Below, in pieces: positions 28,551-39,007 of a DNA stretch of 64,000 bases. Source of the stretch: Arachidicoccus ginsenosidivorans. Its GTDB lineage: Bacteria > Bacteroidota > Bacteroidia > Chitinophagales > Chitinophagaceae. Under the pieces are notes generated by a model. That model was not told the DNA's origin. It saw nothing but the letters and a program-made list of their open reading frames with translations, and ran no database searches. Each line of letters begins with the position of its first letter. The first letter of the stretch is position 1. The translations under genes were made by a program, and so were the position numbers. The stretch is taken from positions 558,001 to 622,000 of the forward strand of contig NZ_CP042434.1 in NCBI RefSeq assembly GCF_007971385.1, written 5' to 3'.

Positions 28551-28800
28551 CTGAATTAATTATTAGAAGGTTCATCAAAAATGTCAGACACCGCTAAAGT
28601 CACCTGCAAAGCAGAAGACAAATGGCATTACCATGCATTCAGGTAGGCTGGTATTCAGTTTTCAGCCATGCATGCCATCAATCTTCGCCTTGAATAATGC
28701 CCACCAGTGTCCTTTGTTTCATAGATCAGAAACAAAATACATTGTTTGTTAAAAATGGGTAGAACGCCAATATTTTACCCAACAACTGATTTGTGATCCT

Positions 28801-29370
28801 TTAAGGATTCAAGGTCTCCTTAACCGTACCACAGCTCAACATTGACTTACCATAATAGGGGTTAGCAATAGCCTTTTTATCGCTCAGCCAACTGGCTTTT
28901 GCCATCGGGCAATAATCGAAGTACAGCGTTGAAGAACTGCCATTTTTTTTCACCAGTTGGTACACCGAGTCACTTAAATCCTTAAAAGCACTTCTTTGCC
29001 CCTTAATATCAGCTGCATTACTTATTAATAAGGCGCTTTTTATGGCTGCATTCCCGGCCTTACCAAAAGTATTTTTATCTGCACTTTTCTCCAACTGCTT
29101 CAAAGTAGTGACCAGTGCTTTGCCGGCCTCACGGACCAAGGAGGGATTGTCCGCCACCAATGCGTTTTTCACTATTAAATAAACCCTGATCAGAGAATCT
29201 GCCTGGGCTGGCAAAACAAGGTTGAAAGAGGTTTTAAATGCTAATGTATTAATATTCGTATTTGTATTTGATACTGGGGTAAAGTCAACTCCGTAATTTT
29301 TTGTAAACCCTGCTGCCATGACAATTGTTGTCATAAATAACAAGAGCATAAAGCAAAATATCTTTTTCAT
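28801..29370 (-). CDS. Periplasmic DUF3347 protein
   Basis: 189 residues with signal peptide (MKKIFCFMLLLFMTTIVMAAG). A helical central part (VYLIVKNALVADNPSLVREAGKAL) precedes the DUF3347 end motif YFDYCPMA...WLSDKKAIANPYYGKSMLSCG, with two Cys that could bind copper. DUF3347 is found alone or at the end of CusB-type proteins in metal-efflux loci. The 250 bp between it and the multicopper oxidase holds no gene. Confidence 0.85.
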   Translation of the reverse strand: MKKIFCFMLLLFMTTIVMAAGFTKNYGVDFTPVSNTNTNINTLAFKTSFNLVLPAQADSLIRVYLIVKNALVADNPSLVREAGKALVTTLKQLEKSADKNTFGKAGNAAIKSALLISNAADIKGQRSAFKDLSDSVYQLVKKNGSSSTLYFDYCPMAKASWLSDKKAIANPYYGKSMLSCGTVKETLNP

Positions 29371-29449
29371 AATTATGATTTTAAATTATTCAAAATAGGA
29401 AAACCGAAAACCTAAGGGCCATTTTTAGTATGGTAAAACGCTACTGGCC

Positions 29450-29923
29450 TTAACCAATTAATTTATTTCCTATTTTGGGCGGGCGCCAGATAAAATCAAA
29501 ACCGGGTGGCAACCTCAGGGGTATAAAAACACTTCGTTGCTGAAGATGGGAAGTCAATGGGATATAAATAGCCGATTTTGCAAATAGAAATAGCGGACTT
29601 ATTGCCATGAGGCTGCAATGACAACCATGGCCACAATGACCTTCCCTGTCCTGCCCTCCATTACTTGCACAGGTCGTCGTGTTGGCAATTTCGCTCAGAT
29701 GCTTCAACCTTGCATGACCCGATTCAGGCCTGACAGATGTATCAGTCATCCTTGTATTTTGCCAATTGTTGCTTTTAGTAACACAACAAGAACGCTGACA
29801 CATGACCTTATTTGCTCCCATATCATTTATAGAGCAGGCCACCCCTAGCTTTGGCACACAAACCAAAGCTAATACAGCGAGGAACACCCAGGATACTATA
29901 AATTGCTTTTGCCGCAAAAACAA
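29450..29923 (-). CDS. Cys/His-rich exported protein of the copper locus
   Basis: 157 residues. An N-terminal hydrophobic segment (FIVSWVFLAVLALVCVPKLGVAC) is followed by MCQRSCC and the cluster GHCGHGCHCS near 100-109. A second hydrophobic stretch and a proline-rich end (FIWRPPKI) follow. I know no named domain. Cys/His density and the adjacent DUF3347 and multicopper oxidase genes suggest copper binding, loosely like DUF2946 proteins. Confidence that it is a gene comes from the signal segment and context. Confidence 0.6.
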   Translation of the reverse strand: MFLRQKQFIVSWVFLAVLALVCVPKLGVACSINDMGANKVMCQRSCCVTKSNNWQNTRMTDTSVRPESGHARLKHLSEIANTTTCASNGGQDREGHCGHGCHCSLMAISPLFLFAKSAIYIPLTSHLQQRSVFIPLRLPPGFDFIWRPPKIGNKLIG

Positions 29924-30082
29924 GGATTTTAATACCTTCCAAAGGTATATTATTTACGGGCCTACCTGTTATAAAATTTCCTTTAAACCTTACAAAATTC
30001 ACGCGAATAGCAACTAAATCAATCGTTTGCGTAAACTTAAGATATTTAAGGTTCTTTATCAATTTAATCCACACAATGACAG

Positions 30083-30090
30083 TAGATTTG
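30083..30090 (+). promoter_or_regulatory. -7 element upstream of the first barrel gene
   Basis: TAGATTTG matches TAnnTTTG, 36 nt before the ATG at 30126. Because the transcript would begin near 30096, it also argues against the earlier ATG at 30027. Confidence 0.5.
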
Positions 30091-30125
30091 AAGTTTTAGT
30101 AACATATTCGCATTTCCACACATAT

Positions 30126-32534
30126 ATGAACATCTTTACACGATTATTTTTAACCATCCTGACAATTTTGTTTTTGAACAGCCAGATAATGGCACAAATA
30201 ACCGTGCAAGGTCACATTACCGATGACCAAAATAAGCATGTCAGCAACACTGCTGTCCGTCTCCAGCTGCTATCTGATACCACTATCAGTTCTGGGCAAA
30301 ACAGTACTAATGGCGTTTTTAGTTTTACAGGACTAAAAAAAGGCCTATACGCTCTAAAAGTTTCCAAAGTCGGGTATACACCTTCACAAACCTATATCCA
30401 ACTTAACCAGGATACCGTCATCAACGTTCTTTTGTCGTCCTACACCGAACAGCTCGGCCAGGTTACCGTCACCGGCAAAAAGAAAGCCATTGACCAGAAG
30501 GCAGGTAAAATTACCTTTAATGTGGGTAGCAGTGTTACCGCACAAGGAGGCAACGCACTTACAACACTTTCGAAAATCCCGGGAGTCAAGATTACAGGCA
30601 CTGATATCGGATTGGTCTCTAAAGGTTCAGTCAAATTGATGGTAAACGATAAAATACTGGAAATCAGTGCCGATAATCTAACAAATTACCTATCCACGCT
30701 AGCTGCCAAGGATATTGAGAAAATAGAAGTCATCACCAGCCCAGGCGCCAATTATGACGCAGCCGGCAATGCAGGAATTATCCATATTATCACAAAAACC
30801 AACAAACAGGAAGGCTGGAGTGGTTCTATGCAAGGCAGCTACGGCAGACAAAACACCTACAATAATTATATACTGAATGGTTCAGTTAACTTCAAAAAGA
30901 ATAAATGGAACGCCTTTGCAAATGTCAATTTAAACCGGCGAAAAGAATTAATGGGCTGGATTATAGGCGTTGATTACCCTACTTACAACTGGTCACTCAA
31001 TGATACAGGTATTTACCGCATTGATGACTATAATGCGACACTTGGTGTAGGGTATCAGATTGGCAAAAAAAGCCAGATTCAAATGAGCTACCACTACGGA
31101 TACCGAGAGGAAGGCCATCATCTGGATGGACATGATGATGTGAAAAACTATATTACCGATAACAAAACCGGTAAGTTGGATTCAATTATCAGAAGTTATG
31201 CTACCTACAATCCAATCGCCAAAACCAATGCACTGAACCTGCATTACACGACAACGCTGGACGAGAAAGGCACCACCCTTAGTGCGGACGCGGATTATTT
31301 TAACTTCTTTAGAACCGATTATTCCAATTTCAGGGGCTACATGCAGCCTGAACTCAAGGAGGATGGTACAGAAAATGCAATATTTTCAAATACCGCAAAA
31401 CAAAATATTCTGATCTATACGGCAAAGGCCGATCTAACCCTACCCACTCCCTTTGCAACCTGGATGTTTGGCTTCAAACTGAGTGACATTAGTATATACA
31501 GTGATGCCCTCTACTTTAATCACGGCACTGGCTCCCCTGTCTTTGACAGTAGCAAAAGCAATATATACGACTACAGCGAAAATACGCAGGCCGTCTATAT
31601 TCAGGGTTCCAAAAAATGGGCAGATATTGCCCTGAACGGTGGTGTGCGCGTGGAGCACACCACAACGACCGGGCATTCTATCCTACTGGGAAAAACGGAC
31701 CAGAATAGCTATATCAAACTATATCCATCCGTGTCTTTCACCTATCAAGCCAGTAACAATAATAATTTCTGGCTAGAATATAACAGACGCATCAATCGAC
31801 CGACCTTCTGGAATTTAAATCCATACAGGTCAATGCTTACCGCCTACGCCTATTATGACGGCAATCCTGCCCTGAAACCTGAATATACCACGCAGGTGGA
31901 ATTAGGCCATAGTTATAAGCAATTACTGTACAGTTCTATATATTACCACCATACTACGAACAGTTTTGACAACCTGACAATTGGCTCGTTGGACACTTTT
32001 CTGGTATATAGAACGCCGCTGAATTTCCTAACCACCACCACCTGGGGGTTACAAGAAAGGGCCAACCTGACACCTGTCCAGTGGTGGGACGCCGCCTTGC
32101 AGTTCAATCTGTATTATACAAAGAGCACATCAAAGTTAAATTATGTGACTGATCAAAAGGGCTGGGGAGAGTATGTTTCCATCGGCAATACCTTTTATTT
32201 TAATAAAAAGAAAAACTTTAGCGGCGCCGTAAATTTCTGGTGTCAGTTTCCTGAAGTTGATCATATCGGCACAACCAATACCTATAATTCACTGGATCTG
32301 GGCCTGCTTTATACCACAGACAATAAGCAATGGACTATTGGACTGAATGCAACAGATATTTTTAAAAATAGCTGTCCAACATATTATACGCAGGTCAATG
32401 GCTTAAAACAGAGCTACGAACATTTTCAATTAAACAGATCCTTGGTATTTTCACTGACATATCAATTTGGAAGGCGACCAAAAGCAAGCAGCCAAACAGA
32501 ATCCGGTAACCAGGAAGAAAGGAGTCGACTATAA
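30126..32534 (+). CDS. Outer-membrane beta-barrel receptor-like protein (CarboxypepD_reg + plug + OMP_b-brl)
   Basis: 802 residues from ATG 30126, signal peptide (MNIFTRLFLTILTILFLNSQIMAQ). Domain order: carboxypeptidase-regulatory-like domain (ITVQGHITDDQNKHVSNTAVRL), plug (KAGKITFNVGSSVTAQGGNAL, IEVITSPGANYDAAGNAGIIHI), then a 14-stranded-type barrel (NRRINRPTFWNLNPYRSML, GNPALKPEYTTQVELG) ending SLTYQFGRRP. This is the common Bacteroidota TonB-like family without a SusD partner. Ligand unknown. Followed after 123 bp by a second, related barrel gene. Confidence 0.82.
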   Translation: MNIFTRLFLTILTILFLNSQIMAQITVQGHITDDQNKHVSNTAVRLQLLSDTTISSGQNSTNGVFSFTGLKKGLYALKVSKVGYTPSQTYIQLNQDTVINVLLSSYTEQLGQVTVTGKKKAIDQKAGKITFNVGSSVTAQGGNALTTLSKIPGVKITGTDIGLVSKGSVKLMVNDKILEISADNLTNYLSTLAAKDIEKIEVITSPGANYDAAGNAGIIHIITKTNKQEGWSGSMQGSYGRQNTYNNYILNGSVNFKKNKWNAFANVNLNRRKELMGWIIGVDYPTYNWSLNDTGIYRIDDYNATLGVGYQIGKKSQIQMSYHYGYREEGHHLDGHDDVKNYITDNKTGKLDSIIRSYATYNPIAKTNALNLHYTTTLDEKGTTLSADADYFNFFRTDYSNFRGYMQPELKEDGTENAIFSNTAKQNILIYTAKADLTLPTPFATWMFGFKLSDISIYSDALYFNHGTGSPVFDSSKSNIYDYSENTQAVYIQGSKKWADIALNGGVRVEHTTTTGHSILLGKTDQNSYIKLYPSVSFTYQASNNNNFWLEYNRRINRPTFWNLNPYRSMLTAYAYYDGNPALKPEYTTQVELGHSYKQLLYSSIYYHHTTNSFDNLTIGSLDTFLVYRTPLNFLTTTTWGLQERANLTPVQWWDAALQFNLYYTKSTSKLNYVTDQKGWGEYVSIGNTFYFNKKKNFSGAVNFWCQFPEVDHIGTTNTYNSLDLGLLYTTDNKQWTIGLNATDIFKNSCPTYYTQVNGLKQSYEHFQLNRSLVFSLTYQFGRRPKASSQTESGNQEERSRL

Positions 32535-32657
32535 ATTATTGTATAAATCACCCAATAGCTATAACATAATTTTATGATTTCTAAATAGATACAAACCCTA
32601 TAATTTCACATACATTTCTTAAATTCGAGAATCTTATTACTAAATCTCATTACCGAG

Positions 32658-35382
32658 TTGAACAAAACGCTAATTTACTTATGTCTGGCCTTTATTTTGA
32701 GTATTTGCGCCAATCGTTCGCTCTATGCACAAAAAACAGATGTCGCTTTTAAAGTCGTTAATCACGTTGACAGCCTGGCCCTCGCAAAGGCATCGATAAT
32801 TTTAATCCGTAACAAAGATTCGGCATTCCTTGGATTTGGCATCACGGACAGCACAGGCCAGTACACCTTCAACAAACTCAAATTAAAATCCGGAACCAGT
32901 TTCGTGGTCTCCTCACTAGGTTTTATACCAGTAAGCGTACCCGTGAAGTCCACTGACTCAGCCTTGATTCACCACTACATTTCGCTTAAACCAGACACTG
33001 GGTTACTCGCAGATGTGATTGTGCAGTCGGCAACTGCAGTACAAATGAACGGAGATACCTTAGAATATAATACTGAATTTTTCAAAACGATGCCCAATGC
33101 CGTGGTAGAGGAGTTACTAAAAAAACTTCCAGGCATAGAATTCAGAAATAATGATGAAATTTATGCCGATGGGCAAAGAGTGAGTAAAATTACAGTGGAC
33201 GGAAAAGATTTCTTTAGCAGTGACCCGAAAGTCCTTTTAAAAAATTTGCCGGCGGAGCTCATCAAAAAAGTGCAGATCGTGGATGAGAAAAATACGGTTG
33301 CCACCGAAACCAGACAAAAAGAAGATATTCCTAAAATCATTAACCTTAAACTAAAAAAGCGGTTCGCCAAGGCATTTTGGGTAAAGTATTTGCAGGTTAT
33401 GGAACTGATAAAAGATATGAGACGGGAGGCCTTTTGAATCTTTTCAGAGATACTTTACAAGTAAGTCTTATAGGTACTTCCAACAATCAAAGCAGTCAGG
33501 GATTTTCTATGCAGGATCTCAACGAAATGGGCGGATTTGACCGTTCAGGAGATATGGGCGGGCAGCAAGGCTATAATTTAGGTGGCTACGGGTCTTCAGG
33601 CATTCCCAAAAAATCGCTGGCTGGCACCAATATCAATTATAATTTCACCAAAGATATTAAGCTCAACCTGCAATATTTTTATAAACAAAACGAAACCCGA
33701 AACAGCTTTTTAAGAATCAATGAAATTGATTATATAGATTCCACCTCCTATATTCACTCTACTGGTAATTCAAACAATGCCAACCACAGTCATCAAATCC
33801 ATGCTGGTTTTTCCTGGAAACAAGATAGTACAGGGTATCTGAACTACAATTTTGACTGGACGCATACTGCCAGTAGTTTTTTCAATTCAACTTTTTCAGA
33901 AACTAAAACTACCCATGTAGATCTGTTCAATACCACTTCCTATCGAAATAATAACCATGATTCTCAGCGGGACCTAAGCACTGATATCAATTACAACAAA
34001 ACCTTCACCAAATCTAAAATTGATATTTCCTTGAACGGCAACTATGCATCTGGTCTAAGCGCTGCAGATCATTATGTGGACAATATCACCACTCAATACG
34101 TAAAAGGTTATATTCCTGATTCCATTTTACGCCATGAACTCAATCATTTACCTTCAAGTAATTATAATTTTGGTGCCTCAATACACAAATCCTTCAGCAA
34201 AAAGCATATGCTCATGGCCGCTATCCATTACAATAATGATGTAGGCCATAGCGGGGATGAGGTTTATCAAAGATTTTCAATTTTAAATCAATATGAATAC
34301 ACCCCTGGCCAATCCATTAAGTTTAAACACGAGAACGGGCAATTCAACTCCAACCTCTCCTACCGATTCCATGACGACAAATCAAATTTGAATTTTACGA
34401 TAGGCGGTAAATTTTACCAGTATAAGCTTGTCAACACCTATTCTGAGGCCGCTATTGGCAAACAGACAAACATTACAATTTTCTATCACCTGACCTGAGT
34501 ATCAATTATAAATCCATTGGCGTAAGTTTTTCCAGATCAATGCAACCCCCTTCTTCTTACTACCTGTCACCGATCACAGATAGTTCCAGCAATCTGTATT
34601 ACCAAACCGGCAATCCAGACCTATCTCCTACCACCAACAGCAACCTTTCCATTCATTTTAATAAATATTGGCGCAAAAGCCAGTTTTCTATTTACACGAA
34701 TTTTACCCAGCGTTGGACTGAGGATAATATCGTAAACAAAACAGATATCGATGCGCAAGGTATTTCCAGATCAACTGTCATCAACTATGGGCATGGGGCT
34801 AATAACACCTTAAATATTGGCATCAACAAAGGTTATCATAAAAAGGATTTTAATCTTGGCACCGGTATCAATCTCTATGCGATGCAAAATAAGACGCCTT
34901 TATACCTGAACAATGCCATTACCCAGACAACGACCCAGAACATTTACCTTAACCTAAATGGCAACGCCTCTTATAAAGAACTGATTCAAGTCGATGGAGG
35001 CTGGCGAATTAATTTCAACAACAGTTTTAGTAAAGATGCCACCTATCAGACCAATAAAACACATACCATCACTACCTATCTAAATTTAAAATGGAAGCCA
35101 ACACACCGGCTGGTATTTCAGTGGAACAACCGCTATAATACACAGTCTAACCCAAATCCTGGTCAGAAAACCAAATGGTACTTTAGTGATGCATCAATGG
35201 CCTATAGCTTCTTCAAAGCAGAAAATGTCGAGCTAAGACTAAGCGGCTATGATCTGTTCAATCAAAACAAGGGCAGCTACCAGTTTGCCTTCCAAAATCA
35301 AATCTTTACATCCCAGAATCTCGTACAAAAACGTTATTTTATGCTGACGATCTCTTATAAATTCAAAAAGATTGGTAATTAA
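32658..35382 (+). CDS. Second outer-membrane beta-barrel receptor-like protein, two frameshifts
   Basis: Three frames together give 908 residues. It starts at a TTG (32658) with signal peptide (LIYLCLAFILSICANRSLYAQ). A regulatory-like domain and a plug-like region follow (MPNAVVEELLKKLPGIEFR, GQRVSKITVDGKDFFSSDPKVLLKNLP). Adding one A at the A6 run 33353-33358 gives LKLKKAVRQGILGKVFAGYGTDKRYE. Adding one T at 34479-34482 gives ITIFLSPDLSINYKSIG, leading into the last barrel part (YYLSPITDSSSNLYYQTGNPDLSP). Homologues are usually single genes of about this length. Ligand unknown. Confidence 0.75.
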
Positions 35383-35471
35383 CAACTTAGAGTTTGCTTA
35401 ACCATTAAAGCGCTGATATTCTCCGTGGTTAGAAACGCTGACTGGCTCCCTTTAATTTTCAGGCTAATTTG

Positions 35472-35479
35472 TATCTTTG
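35472..35479 (+). promoter_or_regulatory. -7 element upstream of the envelope pair
   Basis: TATCTTTG matches TAnnTTTG, 31 nt before ATG 35511. Confidence 0.5.
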
Positions 35480-35510
35480 AATAGGCAACTTTATAATCGA
35501 TACTTCTTAC

Positions 35511-36559
35511 ATGCAATTAAAATTCCTTAAAAAAGGCAGTATTGGCCTTCTGATTGGCAGCTGTATGGCCCTCAGTTGTCATAAACCTCCACAAAGCCAT
35601 TTAAAAAAAGGATTTTACTATTGGAAAACCGCTTTCAAGCCAACTAATTACGAATTAAAACGGTTGGATAGTTTCCACTGCAATTCCTTATATGTTCGTT
35701 TTTTTGATATCGACTGGAATGAAAATCAAATACGCCCCAGCCAATAGCAGTTAGTCAGATCGCAAAAAGTAGACCCACAGGTTATACTTACGTGCCAGTT
35801 ATATTTATCACCAATGAGGTAATGCATAAAATTCAAAGGGAGCAGCTGGAATTGCTTGCAAAAAACTGTACTAAATTGTTGTATGAGAAGTGTTTACAAT
35901 CAAATATCCAACCAACAGAAATCCAAATCGATTGTGACTGGACTCAAAGCACTAAAGAAAATTACTTCTATTTTTTGAGCCTTTGCCATAAGCAATCTTT
36001 CTTTAAAGGAAAAGTATTAAGTAGCACCATTAGACTCCACCAGCTACGTAACCCAAAATCAAGCGGTATTCCTCCTGTGGACAAAGGGCTATTAATGTGT
36101 TATAATATGGGAAACCTTAAATTGTCAGGAGACAATAATTCCATCCTTGACTTATCTGTTGCCAAAAAGTATTTGGTATATGTACAGGATTACCCCCTCA
36201 CTTTAGACGTCGCTTTTCCCTTATTTAGCTGGTCCCTTTTATTTGACGATCAACACCGGTTCTCTGGAATACTTAGCAAGATTACAGAAGAGCAACTTAA
36301 AAACGCCGCATTATTTAATCCGCTCGGCAACCACTTGTATCAGGTCAAAACCGATACCACGTGGCAAGGGTACAATTTAAAAAGAGCTGCCACAATACGT
36401 TTTGAATCCTGCAGTACGCAGGATTTAACCAAATTAGCGTCACTCATAAGTGGCAGAGTTCCTAACTGCTCCACCATAATATTCTATCACCTCGATAGCC
36501 TAACAATTTCAAAATATAGTAATGATGACCTGGAAAAAATTTATCGTACTATGCACTAG
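35511..36559 (+). CDS. Lipoprotein with a TIM-barrel/DUF3142-like layout, frameshifted
   Basis: The reconstructed protein has 349 residues. The lipobox is ALSC (SCMALSCHKPP). Strand-helix units then follow as in DUF3142 or GH18-like barrels: KGFYYWKTAFKPTNYEL, LYVRFFDIDWN, VPVIFITNEVM, IQIDCDWTQSTKENYFYFLS, LSSTIRLHQ, LLMCYNMGNL and YPLTLDVAFPLFSW. The IDCDW strand would be where a catalytic acid could sit. One C added at 35735-35738 joins the two frames (QIRPQPIAVSQIAKS). The next gene overlaps its end by 38 bp, so the two are tightly coupled. Confidence 0.6.
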
Positions 36560-38980
36560 TATTGTAACGATCATAATCGCAGTAAAAATCGCCTACAGCT
36601 GCCTGCCGGAGCAGATCTATTATGCCTATCCTTCATTTTTCGGCAACAAGGCAACGAACAAACCTGCTTACAGACCTTTTTATTATGTCGCAGAAGATCC
36701 ATTCTATAATAACTATGATGACAATCTCCAAGACAACAGCGACATACTTAACCAAGAAAACATTCAGGACTGGAAGCACTACACCAAGGCTGATATCCCC
36801 TTGAAAGACATCGACAGCCTGGTGAACAAATACACCATCCAGGATATTAAGAAAATCGCTGCTGGCCAAGTCAAAATGCTCGCCAGCGATAAAAAAAATA
36901 ATGCTTTTACCCAATGGTTATTGCGACATTCAGCTGCAGCTGTTATAAATTACCTGATTTATGCAAAGCAGTGTGAACCCTATGTGATTCCACAAAGCGA
37001 TTGGGACACATTAGTCACAAATATTGATTCCTCTCAGATATTGATCCGGACCGGTTTGGCTCTACGACACAATACAACAGATAAGTTCTTAAAAGCGCGT
37101 TACACCTTCCAGGTGCTAAGACTCGCCTTTTATAATAAAAGGTATGATCAAACCCTTCATTTATTTGACAGCTTAATAGGAACATTTGATCCCAAAACAG
37201 CAATGCTGTCCGATTATCGCAGTCTGGGGTTAAAAGCCGGCGTATATTACCGCACGAAAAATTATCCGATGGCCACCTATTTATACGCAAAAATGTTTGA
37301 CGGGCCTGACGGTTTAAAAAACACAGCCATGATTTCATTTGTCTGGAGCACCAGCCGATGGGCAAAGCAAAATAAAACAGCGATCATTGATTCCGCTTTT
37401 CAATTATGCAAAAATGATCACGAGCGTGCGGTCATTACAGTAATGCAGGCACTCAGATCCAATGATAAAGCCCTTCCACTCATAAAAAAAGCCTACGCAC
37501 TCGATCCAAATATAAAAGGCATCGATGTGCTTGTCAATAGAGAAATAAACAAGATGGAAGAACGATATGAGCAGCATGGCATTAATCAGACAAACCATAT
37601 AGAATACGACAGTTATTACTATTATTTTGAAGGGCGACCCGCTGATAAACAAGACTACCTGATGGATTCCTTAATTAGCACTTATCCAGGTTACCTTGGT
37701 GCCTTAAATAGCTTTTCTCAACAAATGATTAGAGAACAAAAAGCGGGAAATCCAGCCTTCTGGCACCTAGCCTGCGCCTATATCAGTTATATGCTTAATG
37801 ACACCCAAAAGATGAATCTGGAAATGGAAAAAGCAAAAACAGCTGGTATGCAGCCTCAGGAAGCGCAGCTCTATCAGGTATTCAAAATCTTGCAAACTAT
37901 AAAAGATCATTCTACTATAACATCCTTAGAGGAAAGCGAGCTATTACCTAAATTAAAAACCTTGGATTCATTATCTAACCAAAATGCAGACCAGGACCAT
38001 AATTTCTATTGTATCATGAATTTACTATTGGCGCCCAGATATCTAGCACAAAAGGATACCATTAAAGCGCTTTACTGTATGGCCCATAGTAAACGCTTTA
38101 AAGGTCAATCTTATGGAGATTATAATTGGTTTATTATGACTATCCAGAAGCGACCAGTGAATATAATGTGGATACGCATCTAAGGGACAGGCCTGGACAA
38201 ATCCTGGACAAAATAAGTCTTAAAAGCATACAGGCAATGCAGGCATTTGTAGACAGTAGTCATTATTCGGCTTTCAATAGCTGGTTAGTATCTGGCACCT
38301 ATTATACCCAAACAATGCTTAAGGAAATGGAAGGGACAAAATATCTACGCGCTTTTAAGTTCAAAACTGCCGCAGATATTTTAAAAGACAACACCAATCT
38401 GGACAGTCTGGCCTACCCATTTGAAATGCATATAAATGATATTACTGATACCATTTACCAACTGGATTCCACGCATATTACTACTAAATGGACATTTGCC
38501 AAACAAATGGCTGATTTGCAGGATATTATAAAAAAAGATACAGATAATGCTCCTGCATTATATAAATACGCCCTTGGCTTATATGGCATGTCCTATTATG
38601 GAAGATCACCTAATCTGTTTTCTTATTTTCGTAGCACAGCAGATGAGTACAAATACTACAAAACCAAGCAACGGGACCAACTTCCTGCGCCGTTCCAGCA
38701 GTATTACGGGCTCTACACAGCAGAAAAATATTTCAATCTTGCAGCCAAAGCGGCAAAAACCAACACATTGAAGGCTAAATGTATTTTCGGCGCAGCAAAA
38801 TGCTGGCAGAAAAGATGTACAAGGGCAAGTAAGACCGGGTATTCAGATTTAAACTATGTTGGTTATTCGCTAACCAATCCTTATTTTAAAATTCTTAAAA
38901 CGCAATATGGCTCCAATGAATTTAGTAAAGCCATTTATAATACTTGCAGTTATTACAGGGATTTTATTAGAAAAAATTAA
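36522..38980 (+). CDS. Large membrane-anchored helical-repeat protein of unknown function, frameshifted
   Basis: The reconstructed protein has 819 residues. An N-terminal signal or anchor (FIVLCTSIVTIIIAVKIAYSCLP) precedes a long helical region with TPR-like spacing (YTFQVLRLAFYNKRYDQTLHLFDSLIG, GLKAGVYYRTKNYPMATYLYAKMF, ALKFNTA-like turns later). The C-terminal part is rich in Tyr and aromatic residues. Frames join at 38126-38132 with one added base (GDYNWVYYDYPEATSEYN). It overlaps the preceding lipoprotein gene by 38 bp. I do not recognise a named family; the pair is probably a conserved Bacteroidota envelope unit. Confidence 0.6.
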
Positions 38981-39007
38981 TTAAATGTCATTTGAACCGC
39001 CAAAATA

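Noticed and set aside
30027..30125. Earlier ATG extending the first barrel protein by 33 residues
   Set aside because: It lies upstream of the probable promoter, and the extension precedes a normal signal peptide.
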